The notes under the pieces were generated by a model, which saw only the letters and a list, made by a program, of their open reading frames with translations, did not search any database and had not been told where the DNA came from. 64,000 nt of DNA from MFZZ01 sp964582715. Its GTDB lineage: Bacteria; Patescibacteriota; Microgenomatia; UBA1406; GWC2-37-13. Every line of letters starts with the position of its first letter. The first letter of the stretch is position 1. The translations under genes were made by a program, and so were the position numbers. Positions 24,387 to 31,267 of this stretch are shown piece by piece. The DNA lies in the NCBI GenBank assembly GCA_964582715.1, contig CAZOSM010000001.1, forward strand, positions 248,001-312,000, in the 5' to 3' direction.

Positions 24387-26222
24387 ATGTCGCTCACTCA
24401 TCGAGAACTAAGAAACAAATTCAAATCCTTTTGGGAAAACAGAGACCATAAAGAAGTACCTCCCATTCCTTTAGTCCCTCAAAATGATCCAACTACGCTT
24501 TTTACCGGTTCCGGTATGCAACAGCTTGTTCCATACCTTTTAGGTGAGACTCACCCTTTAGGCAATAAATTGTATAACATTCAAGCATGTATTCGGGTTC
24601 AAGATATTGAAGAAGTAGGAGATAATCGTCATGACACTTTTTTTGAGATGATGGGTAACTGGTCTTTAGGTGAATACTTTAAAGAAGAACAGCTTGAGTA
24701 TTTTTTTACGTTTCTCACAGATAAAAAAATTGGTTTAGGTCTTGATCCAAAGCAGTTATATGTAACTGCATTTGAAGGGAATGATGAAATACCTCGTGAT
24801 GATGTAAGTATTAATGCCTGGAAAAAAATTTTTAAGTCTGTTGGAATGGAAGCAGAAATTGGTGAGCGTATCTTTTTATATGACGCAAAGAAAAACTGGT
24901 GGTCCCGTGCTGGAGTTCCAAGCAATATGCCTGCCGGAGAACCTGGCGGCCCCGACAGCGAAGTCTTTTACCAATTTGATGTAGAACATGATCCAGCATA
25001 TGGAAAAGAATGTCACCCCAACTGCGATTGTGGAAGATTCCTTGAGATTGGTAACTCTGTTTTTATGCAATACAAAAAAATGGATGACGGTAGCTTTATG
25101 GAACTGCCTAAAAAAAATGTAGATTTTGGTGGAGGTTTAGAGCGTTTACTTGCAGCAGCAGGGAATGATCCTGATGTATTTAATACTGATACTTTCTCTT
25201 CTATCATAAACACAATTGAAGATCTTCTCAAAGTGAGCTACCAGGATAATGAGCTAAAACCTGCAATCCGTATTGTTGCTGATCACTTTAAAACTGCAAC
25301 ATTTATTATCAAAGACGGCGTTTTCCCTTCTAATAAAGAGCAAGGATATGTCTTAAGAAGATTACTCCGTCGTGCAATGGTAAAGATCAGAGCACTTAAC
25401 AATGGTACATTCTCTACAGAAATTATTTCACCTATTATTGAAAAGGTTATAGAAGCATATGACGGCGTTTACTTTGACAAAAAGACAGATACCAAACGTA
25501 TTCTTCCAGTGATAGAAGAAGAGATTAAAAAATTCCATAAAACACTGGAAAAAGGTATTCGCGAAATAGAAAAGGTGTCTGAGGTAGATGCTCAAACTGC
25601 GTTTGATTTTTATCAGACATACGGCTTTCCACTTGAGCTGACAGAAGAAATTTTAAAAGATCGAGGTCACCAAATTGACCGGGAAAAATTTTACGAAGTG
25701 TTTGAAAAACATAAAGAAAAATCCCGTACTTCTTCTGCGGGAAAGTTTAAAGGTGGTTTAGCAGATCATTCTGAGCAAACGGTGAAATATCACACAGCAA
25801 CTCATTTGTTGCACCAGGCATTATTTGATGTATTGGGCAACAGTGTCCGACAGGAAGGATCAAACATTACAGCAGATCGTCTCCGTTTTGATTTCTTTTC
25901 AGATAAAAACCCATCAAATGAAGATATCAAAAAAGTCGAACAGATTATGAATGAAAAAATACAAAAAGGTCTTTCTGTAAACTTTAAAATCCTTCCACGT
26001 GAAGAAGCAGAAAAGATCGGTGCGCGCTCTTTCTTTAAAGAAAAATATGGAGACCAGGTAAAGGTATATTATATTGGTGCAGACGAGAAGAACATTGTGC
26101 AAGCTTATTCAAAAGAGTTCTGTGGTGGTCCACATGTAGAAAACACCAAAGAAATTGGTCAGATAAAAATTGAAAGGTTTAAAAAAATTGGAAGTAACAT
26201 GTATAGAATTTATGCAGTTTAA
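24387..26222 (+). CDS. alaS: alanyl-tRNA synthetase, short form
   Basis: Class II synthetase that charges tRNA-Ala and edits mischarged Ser/Gly. The catalytic core (NDPTTLFTGSGMQQ, RVQDIEEVGDNRHDTFFEMMGNWS) and the editing domain with zinc ligands (HTATHLLHQAL and CGGPHVENT) are intact. At 611 aa it ends right after the editing domain, without the C-terminal oligomerisation/tRNA-binding domain (normal total about 870). The ATG at 24387 is preferred over upstream in-frame codons because the -10 box ends 9 nt before it. An OB-fold tRNA-binding gene follows after 2 nt. Confidence 0.96.
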   Translation: MSLTHRELRNKFKSFWENRDHKEVPPIPLVPQNDPTTLFTGSGMQQLVPYLLGETHPLGNKLYNIQACIRVQDIEEVGDNRHDTFFEMMGNWSLGEYFKEEQLEYFFTFLTDKKIGLGLDPKQLYVTAFEGNDEIPRDDVSINAWKKIFKSVGMEAEIGERIFLYDAKKNWWSRAGVPSNMPAGEPGGPDSEVFYQFDVEHDPAYGKECHPNCDCGRFLEIGNSVFMQYKKMDDGSFMELPKKNVDFGGGLERLLAAAGNDPDVFNTDTFSSIINTIEDLLKVSYQDNELKPAIRIVADHFKTATFIIKDGVFPSNKEQGYVLRRLLRRAMVKIRALNNGTFSTEIISPIIEKVIEAYDGVYFDKKTDTKRILPVIEEEIKKFHKTLEKGIREIEKVSEVDAQTAFDFYQTYGFPLELTEEILKDRGHQIDREKFYEVFEKHKEKSRTSSAGKFKGGLADHSEQTVKYHTATHLLHQALFDVLGNSVRQEGSNITADRLRFDFFSDKNPSNEDIKKVEQIMNEKIQKGLSVNFKILPREEAEKIGARSFFKEKYGDQVKVYYIGADEKNIVQAYSKEFCGGPHVENTKEIGQIKIERFKKIGSNMYRIYAV

Positions 26223-26224
26223 AT

Positions 26225-26563
26225 ATGAAAAAAGATAATATTACATTTCAGGACTTTATTAAAAATGACATCGTTGTGGGGGAGGTTACCAATGCACAAC
26301 TAGTGGATGGCTCGAATAAACTTTTAGAACTTACCGTAAACATGGGTCCAGACTATGGAGAAAGAACTGTTTTCACCGGTATGCAGAAATGGTTTGCTCC
26401 AGAAGACTTTCAAGGAAAAAAGTTCTTATTTGTCGCAAACCTTGAACCAAAACAGATGATGGGTCGGGAGTCTCAAGGCATGCTTCTTTCTTTAGATCGT
26501 GAAGGTGCTCCACTACTTATGGAAGTACCACCAGAGTATGAAGCTGGACTAAAAGCTATTTAA
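26225..26563 (+). CDS. free-standing OB-fold tRNA-binding protein (MetRS C-domain type)
   Basis: 112 aa. It resembles the EMAPII/Arc1p-like tRNA-binding domain found at the C-terminus of many methionyl-tRNA synthetases: FQDFIKNDIVVGEV, GSNKLLELTVNMG, FTGMQKWFAPEDFQGKKFLFVANLEP, MGRESQGMLLS. It starts 2 nt after the alaS stop and is therefore co-translated with it. It may act in trans for AlaRS, which lacks its own C-terminal domain, or for MetRS. The first idea is inference from context only. Confidence 0.88.
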   Translation: MKKDNITFQDFIKNDIVVGEVTNAQLVDGSNKLLELTVNMGPDYGERTVFTGMQKWFAPEDFQGKKFLFVANLEPKQMMGRESQGMLLSLDREGAPLLMEVPPEYEAGLKAI

Positions 26564-26564
26564 A

Positions 26565-26593
26565 TTGACAATTTTTAGTTTATCGTATACATT
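26565..26593 (+). promoter_or_regulatory. promoter of the DsbA-like gene
   Basis: TTGACA (26565-26570), 17-bp spacer, TACATT (26588-26593), then 6 nt to the ATG. Leaderless geometry with a perfect -35. Confidence 0.65.
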
Positions 26594-26599
26594 TTACTC

Positions 26600-27457
26600 A
26601 TGCCAAAATCAGATAAAAAACAAACCTCTAGCAAACCTAAAAGTACGGCAGCTGTTAAATCTGCTCCTACAACAACCGTAAAGGAAGAATCAACAACAAA
26701 TTCTATACTCATGCGGTTAAGCCAACAGTTTAACCTGCTTGCCATACTACTTATTGCACTCTTTCTCTTTCAAGCTTATACCTTTTACAAACTAAAGAAT
26801 ATTGAAACCACAGGTACTGCGGGTACTGGTGGACCTCAACAGGAATCACCTTTTTCTCAGGATAACCTAGTAGCATATGCAGAAGACCTTGATTTAAATA
26901 TGGACGAATTTAATTCATGTTTGGAATCTGATGAAGCAAACCAAATAGTGCAAGCAGATGCAGCACAAGCTTCTGAGTATGGTGTTCAAGGAACTCCAGG
27001 CTTCTTTATTAATGGACGATTCCTCGGTGGAGCCTTCCCATTTGAAGCATTCCAGGAAATTATAGATAAAGAAATTGCAGGCGAACCTGCTAGCGCATGT
27101 ACAGATTATTCTGAAACCATGCAGCAATACTGTTCTGACCCAGCAAATGCTGGTTTTATCCCAGAACCTCGTGAAATCGTATTAGGAGATGCACCTGTTA
27201 AAGGTCCAGCCAATGCTCCAGTTACCATTGTTGAGTACTCTGATTTTGAATGTCCATTCTGCCAGAGAGCATTCCCAACAGTAAAACAAGTTATGGAAAC
27301 ATATCCAAACGAAGTAAAAGTAGTTTACAAGCACTTACCACTCACAAACTTGCATCCAAATGCACATGCAGCAGCTGTTGCTTCTGTATGCGCACAAAAG
27401 CAAGGCAAGTTCTGGGAATATCATGATGTACTCTTCCAATCTGGTGGAGCTATATAA
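26600..27457 (+). CDS. membrane-anchored DsbA-like oxidoreductase with permuted halves
   Basis: 285 aa: a Lys/Ser/Thr-rich cytoplasmic tail, one membrane helix (about 44-64) and an extracytoplasmic part. Residues 85-160 match the C-terminal half of a DsbA/thioredoxin_4 domain, including the cis-Pro loop GTPGFFINGRFLGGAFPFEAF (Pro133). Residues 195-285 match the N-terminal half, with the active site ECPFCQRAF (CPFC, 218-221) and HPNAHAAAVASVCAQKQGKFWEYHDVLF. The order is reversed relative to the family, so it looks circularly permuted inside the helical insertion. The gene ends cleanly, with an intrinsic terminator 20 nt later. Probably a thiol oxidase or isomerase of the envelope. Confidence 0.85.
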   Translation: MPKSDKKQTSSKPKSTAAVKSAPTTTVKEESTTNSILMRLSQQFNLLAILLIALFLFQAYTFYKLKNIETTGTAGTGGPQQESPFSQDNLVAYAEDLDLNMDEFNSCLESDEANQIVQADAAQASEYGVQGTPGFFINGRFLGGAFPFEAFQEIIDKEIAGEPASACTDYSETMQQYCSDPANAGFIPEPREIVLGDAPVKGPANAPVTIVEYSDFECPFCQRAFPTVKQVMETYPNEVKVVYKHLPLTNLHPNAHAAAVASVCAQKQGKFWEYHDVLFQSGGAI

Positions 27458-27476
27458 CAGAAAAGAATATTAATAA

Positions 27477-27504
27477 AAAGCTCACCGAAAGGTGGGCTTT
27501 TTTT
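27477..27504 (+). terminator. intrinsic terminator after the DsbA-like gene
   Basis: AAAGCTCACC - GAAA - GGTGGGCTTT with a run of seven T. A strong GNRA-type loop and a good U tract. It ends the alaS-OB-DsbA stretch. Confidence 0.93.
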
Positions 27505-27554
27505 ATGCAGATAAATTAGTGTCGAGATAACGAAGGATGCTTATATATGAATAA

Positions 27555-27585
27555 AGCCGAAGTCTTCCTCCAAAGATCTTCGGCT
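27555..27585 (-). terminator. weak intrinsic terminator of the 87-aa gene
   Basis: Perfect 8-bp stem AGCCGAAG/CTTCGGCT with a 15-nt loop, 36 nt after the stop of the minus-strand gene at 27621. The T tract is poor (TTTATTC), so termination strength is uncertain. Confidence 0.5.
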
Positions 27586-27620
27586 ACTACAAAGGGTAAC
27601 ACTACACGAGAAGGTTGAGC

Positions 27621-27884
27621 TCAGCTAATGAGCAAATCTTTCTGTGGAGCATTGATGAGTACTCGGTACTGGCCTACTGGGCCAACTGTAATCTCCGGAT
27701 TCTTCTGCTGGAGACAGCTTACATAGTAACCTGGGTTTTTGTGTCCCATGAAACTAATAATGCCTTCAACAATTCCGGAAGACTGGTTAAACCTGCTTAG
27801 GTAACTAACCCCAGCATACTGATTTAGCCGACCAAAAACTACATCAGCCTGTTCAGCTTGTACCGTAAAACGGACAGTACACAT
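27621..27884 (-). CDS. 87-aa conserved-looking hypothetical protein
   Basis: No family recognised. The protein is mixed alpha/beta with no membrane segment or signal. It has two Cys (2 and about 57), several Gln/Asn, and ends QYRVLINAPQKDLLIS. Evidence that it is real: a textbook ribosome binding site (AAAGGAG, 7 nt before ATG), an upstream -10 box, a 5' stem-loop and a downstream hairpin. Nearly all neighbours lack a Shine-Dalgarno site, so this gene is expressed by different rules, or came from elsewhere. Confidence 0.72.
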   Translation of the reverse strand: MCTVRFTVQAEQADVVFGRLNQYAGVSYLSRFNQSSGIVEGIISFMGHKNPGYYVSCLQQKNPEITVGPVGQYRVLINAPQKDLLIS

Positions 27885-27903
27885 AAGTTCTCTCCTTTGT
27901 ACC

Positions 27904-27956
27904 TCGTATGTGGTTGTGAGTCCATCGACTCGTCATACGAACATATGGCAATTATA
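27904..27956 (-). promoter_or_regulatory. promoter and 5' stem-loop of the 87-aa gene
   Basis: TATAAT at 27956-27951 on the minus strand predicts a start near 27944. The transcript would begin with a hairpin (TCGTATG/CATACGA with inner GAGTC-CATC-GACTC, 27940-27904), followed by the AAAGGAG site at 27898-27892. A stable hairpin at the extreme 5' end usually protects mRNA. It could also be regulatory. Confidence 0.55.
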
Positions 27957-28022
27957 AATGAGATATGGAGTATATAAATACATCACGAATATGTATATTT
28001 GGAAAAATGATGTTTGAATATG

Positions 28023-28095
28023 TGACCCCAACGGGAATCGAACCCGTGTTGCCAGGATGAGAACCTGGTGTCCTAGGCCGCTAGACGATGGGGCC
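28023..28095 (-). tRNA. tRNA-Glu (anticodon CTC)
   Basis: 73 nt forming a full cloverleaf. The acceptor stem is GGCCCCA/TGGGGTC, the anticodon stem CCAGG/CCTGG encloses the loop TTCTCAT (anticodon CTC, reads GAG), and the T arm contains GGGTTCGAATCCC. The discriminator base is A. The CCA end is not encoded. Its 5' end lies 2 nt after the GIY-YIG gene stop, so it is probably processed from that transcript. Confidence 0.95.
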
Positions 28096-28097
28096 AG

Positions 28098-28358
28098 TCA
28101 CTTTCTAATCAATTCTAAGCTGTTTTTAAGCATTATCCTCAAAGCTCGTTTCCCTTTTGTTGTTTTAAAATATATCTCTCTTCTCCGTGCATCTGATTCA
28201 CTTTTATACGCTTCATAAAATATAAGAATCATGTTTCTATTTTTCGTTGACTTAACTTCTCCATTCAAATGTTGCTTCAATCTTTGTTTCAAATCTTCAG
28301 AGTAACCGCAATAAAACTCATCATATGTAAGGCTATATAAGACATATGCATAAAACAT
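28098..28358 (-). CDS. GIY-YIG family nuclease (small, single domain)
   Basis: 86 aa, one UvrC/YhbQ-type GIY-YIG domain: FYAYVLYS..., FYCGYSEDLKQRLKQHL (the Arg of the second motif), and a Glu/Arg-rich helix with EARRREIYFK-like spacing followed by KGKRALR. The frame is open further upstream, but the ATG at 28358 is chosen because the domain starts there and TATAAT ends 6 nt before it. It is inserted directly in front of tRNA-Glu and bounded by a 12-bp direct repeat of the tRNA 5' end, which suggests a mobile or formerly mobile unit. Confidence 0.85.
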   Translation of the reverse strand: MFYAYVLYSLTYDEFYCGYSEDLKQRLKQHLNGEVKSTKNRNMILIFYEAYKSESDARRREIYFKTTKGKRALRIMLKNSLELIRK

Positions 28359-28364
28359 ATATAT

Positions 28365-28370
28365 ATTATA
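28365..28370 (-). promoter_or_regulatory. -10 box of GIY-YIG/tRNA-Glu, leaderless type
   Basis: TATAAT on the minus strand, 6 nt before the ATG at 28358. It probably drives the nuclease and tRNA-Glu together. Confidence 0.6.
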
Positions 28371-28377
28371 ACCACTA

Positions 28378-28464
28378 TCCCGTACTAGATTCGACTTCAT
28401 CGACTCAGTACAGGACCCTATACCGTGTCCGACACGTATACAAAAGTCGGACTCTGGTATACGG
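28378..28464. repeat. two tandem hairpins between GIY-YIG and greA
   Basis: Hairpin 1 (28378-28415): TCCCGTACT/AGTACAGGA. Hairpin 2 (28416-28464): CCCTATACC/GGTATACGG with inner GTCCGAC/GTCGGAC. They abut without a gap and end 2 bp before the direct repeat at 28466. No T-run or ORF. Confidence 0.7.
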
Positions 28465-28465
28465 G

Positions 28466-28477
28466 GACGATGGGGCC
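28466..28477. repeat. 12-bp repeat of the tRNA-Glu 5' end
   Basis: GACGATGGGGCC is identical to 28084-28095, the first 12 nt of tRNA-Glu on the minus strand. The two copies bracket 370 bp holding the GIY-YIG gene and the tandem hairpins. Confidence 0.75.
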
Positions 28478-28497
28478 GGCCTTCAATGCTGAACGCA

Positions 28498-28572
28498 TTG
28501 ACTTTACCTTCTAATTTGTGTATTATTCTAACATTACTCCCCCACAACAGCAACCGAAAGTTTGCAAGGGGG
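28498..28572 (+). promoter_or_regulatory. greA promoter and leader hairpin
   Basis: TTGACT (28498-28503), 17-bp spacer, TATTAT (28521-28526). The predicted 50-nt leader holds the hairpin CCCCC...GCAA...TTGC...GGGGG (28539-28572), followed by TCTATTTTTAT. The stem contains the only purine-rich Shine-Dalgarno-like run (AAGGGGG, 11 nt before ATG). Unlike most genes here, greA has a real leader. The hairpin could act as attenuator or hide the ribosome site. Confidence 0.6.
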
Positions 28573-28583
28573 TCTATTTTTAT

Positions 28584-29048
28584 ATGAAAAAGACATTTCA
28601 ATTTACACCAGACGGATTTAAAAAGCTACAAGAGGAGTATGATGACCTTGTAAATGTACAACGTGCTCGTGTTGTAGAAAGACTACAAAAGGCACGTGCT
28701 ATGGGTGATCTTTCCGAAAACTCAGAGTACTCTGCTGCAAAAGAAGAGATTGCTTTTGTTGAAGGCAGAATTAAAGAGATAGAAGAACTCATGAAAAACG
28801 CGGAGGTTGTTGACCCATCTACATCTGATGGCATTGAAATTGGTACGACAGTCATTGTAGAACGTGAAGGTAACAATGAAACATTCAGTATAGTAGGAGA
28901 ATTCGAAGCAGATCCAATGCAGAAAAAGCTCTCCTCTACTTCTCCAATTGGTAAAGCTCTCCTTGGTAAGCAAATAGGCGATGAGGTTTCTGTAGAAGTT
29001 CCTGTCGGAACTTTAAAGTACAAAATCAAAGAAATCAAAAAAGCCTAA
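28584..29048 (+). CDS. greA: transcription elongation factor GreA
   Basis: 154 aa, full length. It rescues backtracked RNA polymerase by stimulating transcript cleavage. The N-terminal coiled coil bears the family words QFTPDGFKKLQEEYDDL and DLSENSEYSAAKEEIAFVEGRI (the tip holds the acidic residues), followed by the FKBP-like domain (TSPIGKALLGKQIGDEVSVEVP). The ATG at 28584 gives the standard GreA N-terminus. A structured leader precedes it. Confidence 0.97.
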   Translation: MKKTFQFTPDGFKKLQEEYDDLVNVQRARVVERLQKARAMGDLSENSEYSAAKEEIAFVEGRIKEIEELMKNAEVVDPSTSDGIEIGTTVIVEREGNNETFSIVGEFEADPMQKKLSSTSPIGKALLGKQIGDEVSVEVPVGTLKYKIKEIKKA

Positions 29049-29061
29049 TCCATGTATTCAA

Positions 29062-29101
29062 AGCACTGGTGGGAAAAAGTGAAGACAGAATCTGAAACGG
29101 G
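29062..29101. repeat. 40-bp copy of the family C-related end
   Basis: AGCACTGGTGGG ... CAGAATCTGAAACGGG. In inverse orientation it matches 13989-14028 with only a few mismatches. It lies 14 nt after the greA stop, as the other copy lies just after ftsH. Confidence 0.65.
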
Positions 29102-29140
29102 CCTATATTGACAGAACAATTATATTCATAATTTTTGCAG

Positions 29141-29146
29141 TATAAT
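29141..29146 (+). promoter_or_regulatory. lysS -10 box, leaderless type
   Basis: TATAAT, 9 nt before the ATG at 29156. A perfect TTGACA at 29108-29113 is too far away (27 bp) to pair with it in the usual way. Confidence 0.5.
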
Positions 29147-29155
29147 ATCATTATT

Positions 29156-31267
29156 ATGAGCAACCACATTTCCGATGACTTTATCGGCCAACGTCAACGC
29201 CGTATTCAGAACATGCAAACGCTCCGCGGCCTTGGCATTAACCCTTATACCCCTTACTCCAAAAAAGATCTTTCCAACAAAGAGATAAAAGATCATTTCG
29301 AAAAATACGAAGAAAAAGAAGTAACGTTAGCCGGTCGTTTAACTGGTAAGCGAGAACATGGGAAACTAATCTTTGGAGATATTCTTGACCAGTCTGGAAG
29401 TATACAGATTGGTATTAAGAAAGATGAGATAGAAGAAAACCTGAATGAAGGGTTTTTAGGCTGGTCACAACTCAAGCTCATTGATATCGGTGATTTTGTG
29501 CAGGTCACAGGAACTATCCGCAAAACCCAGCAGGGCGAAGTGACTATTTTTGTAAAACAGTTTACTCTTCTGACCAAGAGTTTAAGACCACTTCCACTTA
29601 CCTTTGATGAAAAAGAACAGCAATTTAGAAGAAGATATATTGACTTTACGATTAATCCAGAACGAAAAGCTTTGTTTGAAAGAAAAGCTAAGTTTTGGAA
29701 GGTAACCCGTGACTTTATGCATAAAGAAGGATACTTGGAAGTAGAAACTCCGGTTTTAGAACACGTTACCGGTGGCGCTGATGCTAATCCATTTGTCACT
29801 CACCATGACGCACTCGATCAGGATTTTTACCTCAGAATTTCCACTGAACTTTACCAAAAAAGACTTATTGGTGCAGGTTTTGAAAAGATTTATACATTGG
29901 CTCCAAACTTTAGAAACGAAGGATTAAGCGATGAACATTTACAGGAGTATTACCAACTTGAATGGTATACCGCATATTCAGACTACCGACAAGGTATGGA
30001 TTTAGTAAAAAGTCTCTTTCAACATATTGCAAAAGAAGTGTATGGTAAAACAAAATTCTCGACCAGAGGACATACGTTTGACTTGGCAGATGAATGGAAA
30101 GAGATTGATTATACTCAGATTATTCGCGACACCTACAATATAGATATCTTTACATCCTCAGATGATGAGATGCTCGCAGTACTCAAAAAACAGGGAGTAG
30201 AATTACCTGGTGCTATAAACCGCAATAGAATTATAGATAATTTATGGAAAACTATTCGTAGAAATATCTCTGGACCTGCATTTCTGGTGAACCAGCCAAT
30301 GTTTATTTCTCCTTTAGCAAAATCGATTCCAGACAGACCTGAGCTTACTCAACGGTTCCAGGTTATTATTGCCGGATCTGAACTTGGCAATGGATACTCC
30401 GAGATTAACGACCCAATTGACCAGCTTGAACGCTTCCTAGAACAACAGAAAATGCGAGATGCAGGTGATGACGAAGCGCAGATGATGGATGTTGATTTTG
30501 TCGAGATGCTTGAGTTTGGTATGCCTCCAACCTGTGGATATGGTCATAGTGAACGTGTTTTCTGGTTTTTAGAAGATATCACAGCTCGAGAAGGAACGTT
30601 GTTTCCCCAAATGCGTCATGAAATAGATGAACTTACAAAAAAGATTTATTCAGACAAAGTATCATTTATCACCAAACCGAAAAAAACTTCAAAGCAAGAT
30701 AATAAGCCTGTTGAGGGATTACCAACTCGTGAAGAAGCTCATAAGCTTCTGGAAGAACATGTAAAGGAAGACTACCAAAGACTTCATGCCAAAATGGTTG
30801 CACATGCAATGGCTATGTATGCAAAAAAATATGAGGCAAATGAAGACTTGTGGTACATTACCGGTCTTCTACATGACCTGGATTATGATCAATTCCCCGA
30901 TGTACATCCAAAAGAATCACTTAAGTGGTTTGCAGAATGGGGTTACCCACAAGAGCTTATTAATGCAGTTTCTGCACATGCCTTTGGCTCAAAAAGAACA
31001 GATACACCTCCAAAAACTCAGCTAGACTACGCACTTATTGCCTGTGATGAAATGTCCGGGCTTTTATATGCGTATTCACTCATGAGACCAACTAAGTTTG
31101 AAGGTATGGAAGCAAAATCTGCCATGAAAAAATTCAAAGACAAGGCTTTTGCAGCAAAAATTGATCGTGAAGAAATTAAAATGGGTGTTGAAGGCTTAGG
31201 ACTTGAACTCAAAGAACATATTGCCAAGCTGATTGAAGTCTTTACCAAGATGGAACAATTTAAGTAA
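29156..31267 (+). CDS. lysS: lysyl-tRNA synthetase fused to an HD-domain hydrolase
   Basis: 703 aa. Residues 1-150 form the anticodon-binding OB fold and the class II catalytic core follows: motif 2 NFRNEGLSDEHLQEYYQLEWY, and GNGYSEINDPIDQLERF. Motif 3 is unusual (CGYGHSERVFWFL where most enzymes have a GxGxGxDR form). From about residue 525 a complete HD phosphohydrolase domain is attached: H...LLHDLDYDQFPDVHP...HAFGSKR...ACDEMSGLLYAYSL, ending with FKDKAFAAKIDREEI. The usual LysRS is about 500 aa. The substrate of the HD domain is unknown. The 3' end overlaps the convergent GNAT gene by 8 bp. Confidence 0.93.
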   Translation: MSNHISDDFIGQRQRRIQNMQTLRGLGINPYTPYSKKDLSNKEIKDHFEKYEEKEVTLAGRLTGKREHGKLIFGDILDQSGSIQIGIKKDEIEENLNEGFLGWSQLKLIDIGDFVQVTGTIRKTQQGEVTIFVKQFTLLTKSLRPLPLTFDEKEQQFRRRYIDFTINPERKALFERKAKFWKVTRDFMHKEGYLEVETPVLEHVTGGADANPFVTHHDALDQDFYLRISTELYQKRLIGAGFEKIYTLAPNFRNEGLSDEHLQEYYQLEWYTAYSDYRQGMDLVKSLFQHIAKEVYGKTKFSTRGHTFDLADEWKEIDYTQIIRDTYNIDIFTSSDDEMLAVLKKQGVELPGAINRNRIIDNLWKTIRRNISGPAFLVNQPMFISPLAKSIPDRPELTQRFQVIIAGSELGNGYSEINDPIDQLERFLEQQKMRDAGDDEAQMMDVDFVEMLEFGMPPTCGYGHSERVFWFLEDITAREGTLFPQMRHEIDELTKKIYSDKVSFITKPKKTSKQDNKPVEGLPTREEAHKLLEEHVKEDYQRLHAKMVAHAMAMYAKKYEANEDLWYITGLLHDLDYDQFPDVHPKESLKWFAEWGYPQELINAVSAHAFGSKRTDTPPKTQLDYALIACDEMSGLLYAYSLMRPTKFEGMEAKSAMKKFKDKAFAAKIDREEIKMGVEGLGLELKEHIAKLIEVFTKMEQFK

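Noticed and set aside
28359..28601. N-terminal extension of the GIY-YIG gene
   Set aside because: The 81 extra codons run antisense through the greA promoter and leader and through the hairpins; the domain begins at 28358 with its own -10 box.
29108..29113. TTGACA before lysS as its -35
   Set aside because: It is 27 bp from the TATAAT that sits at leaderless distance, and no other -10 lies at 16-18 bp.
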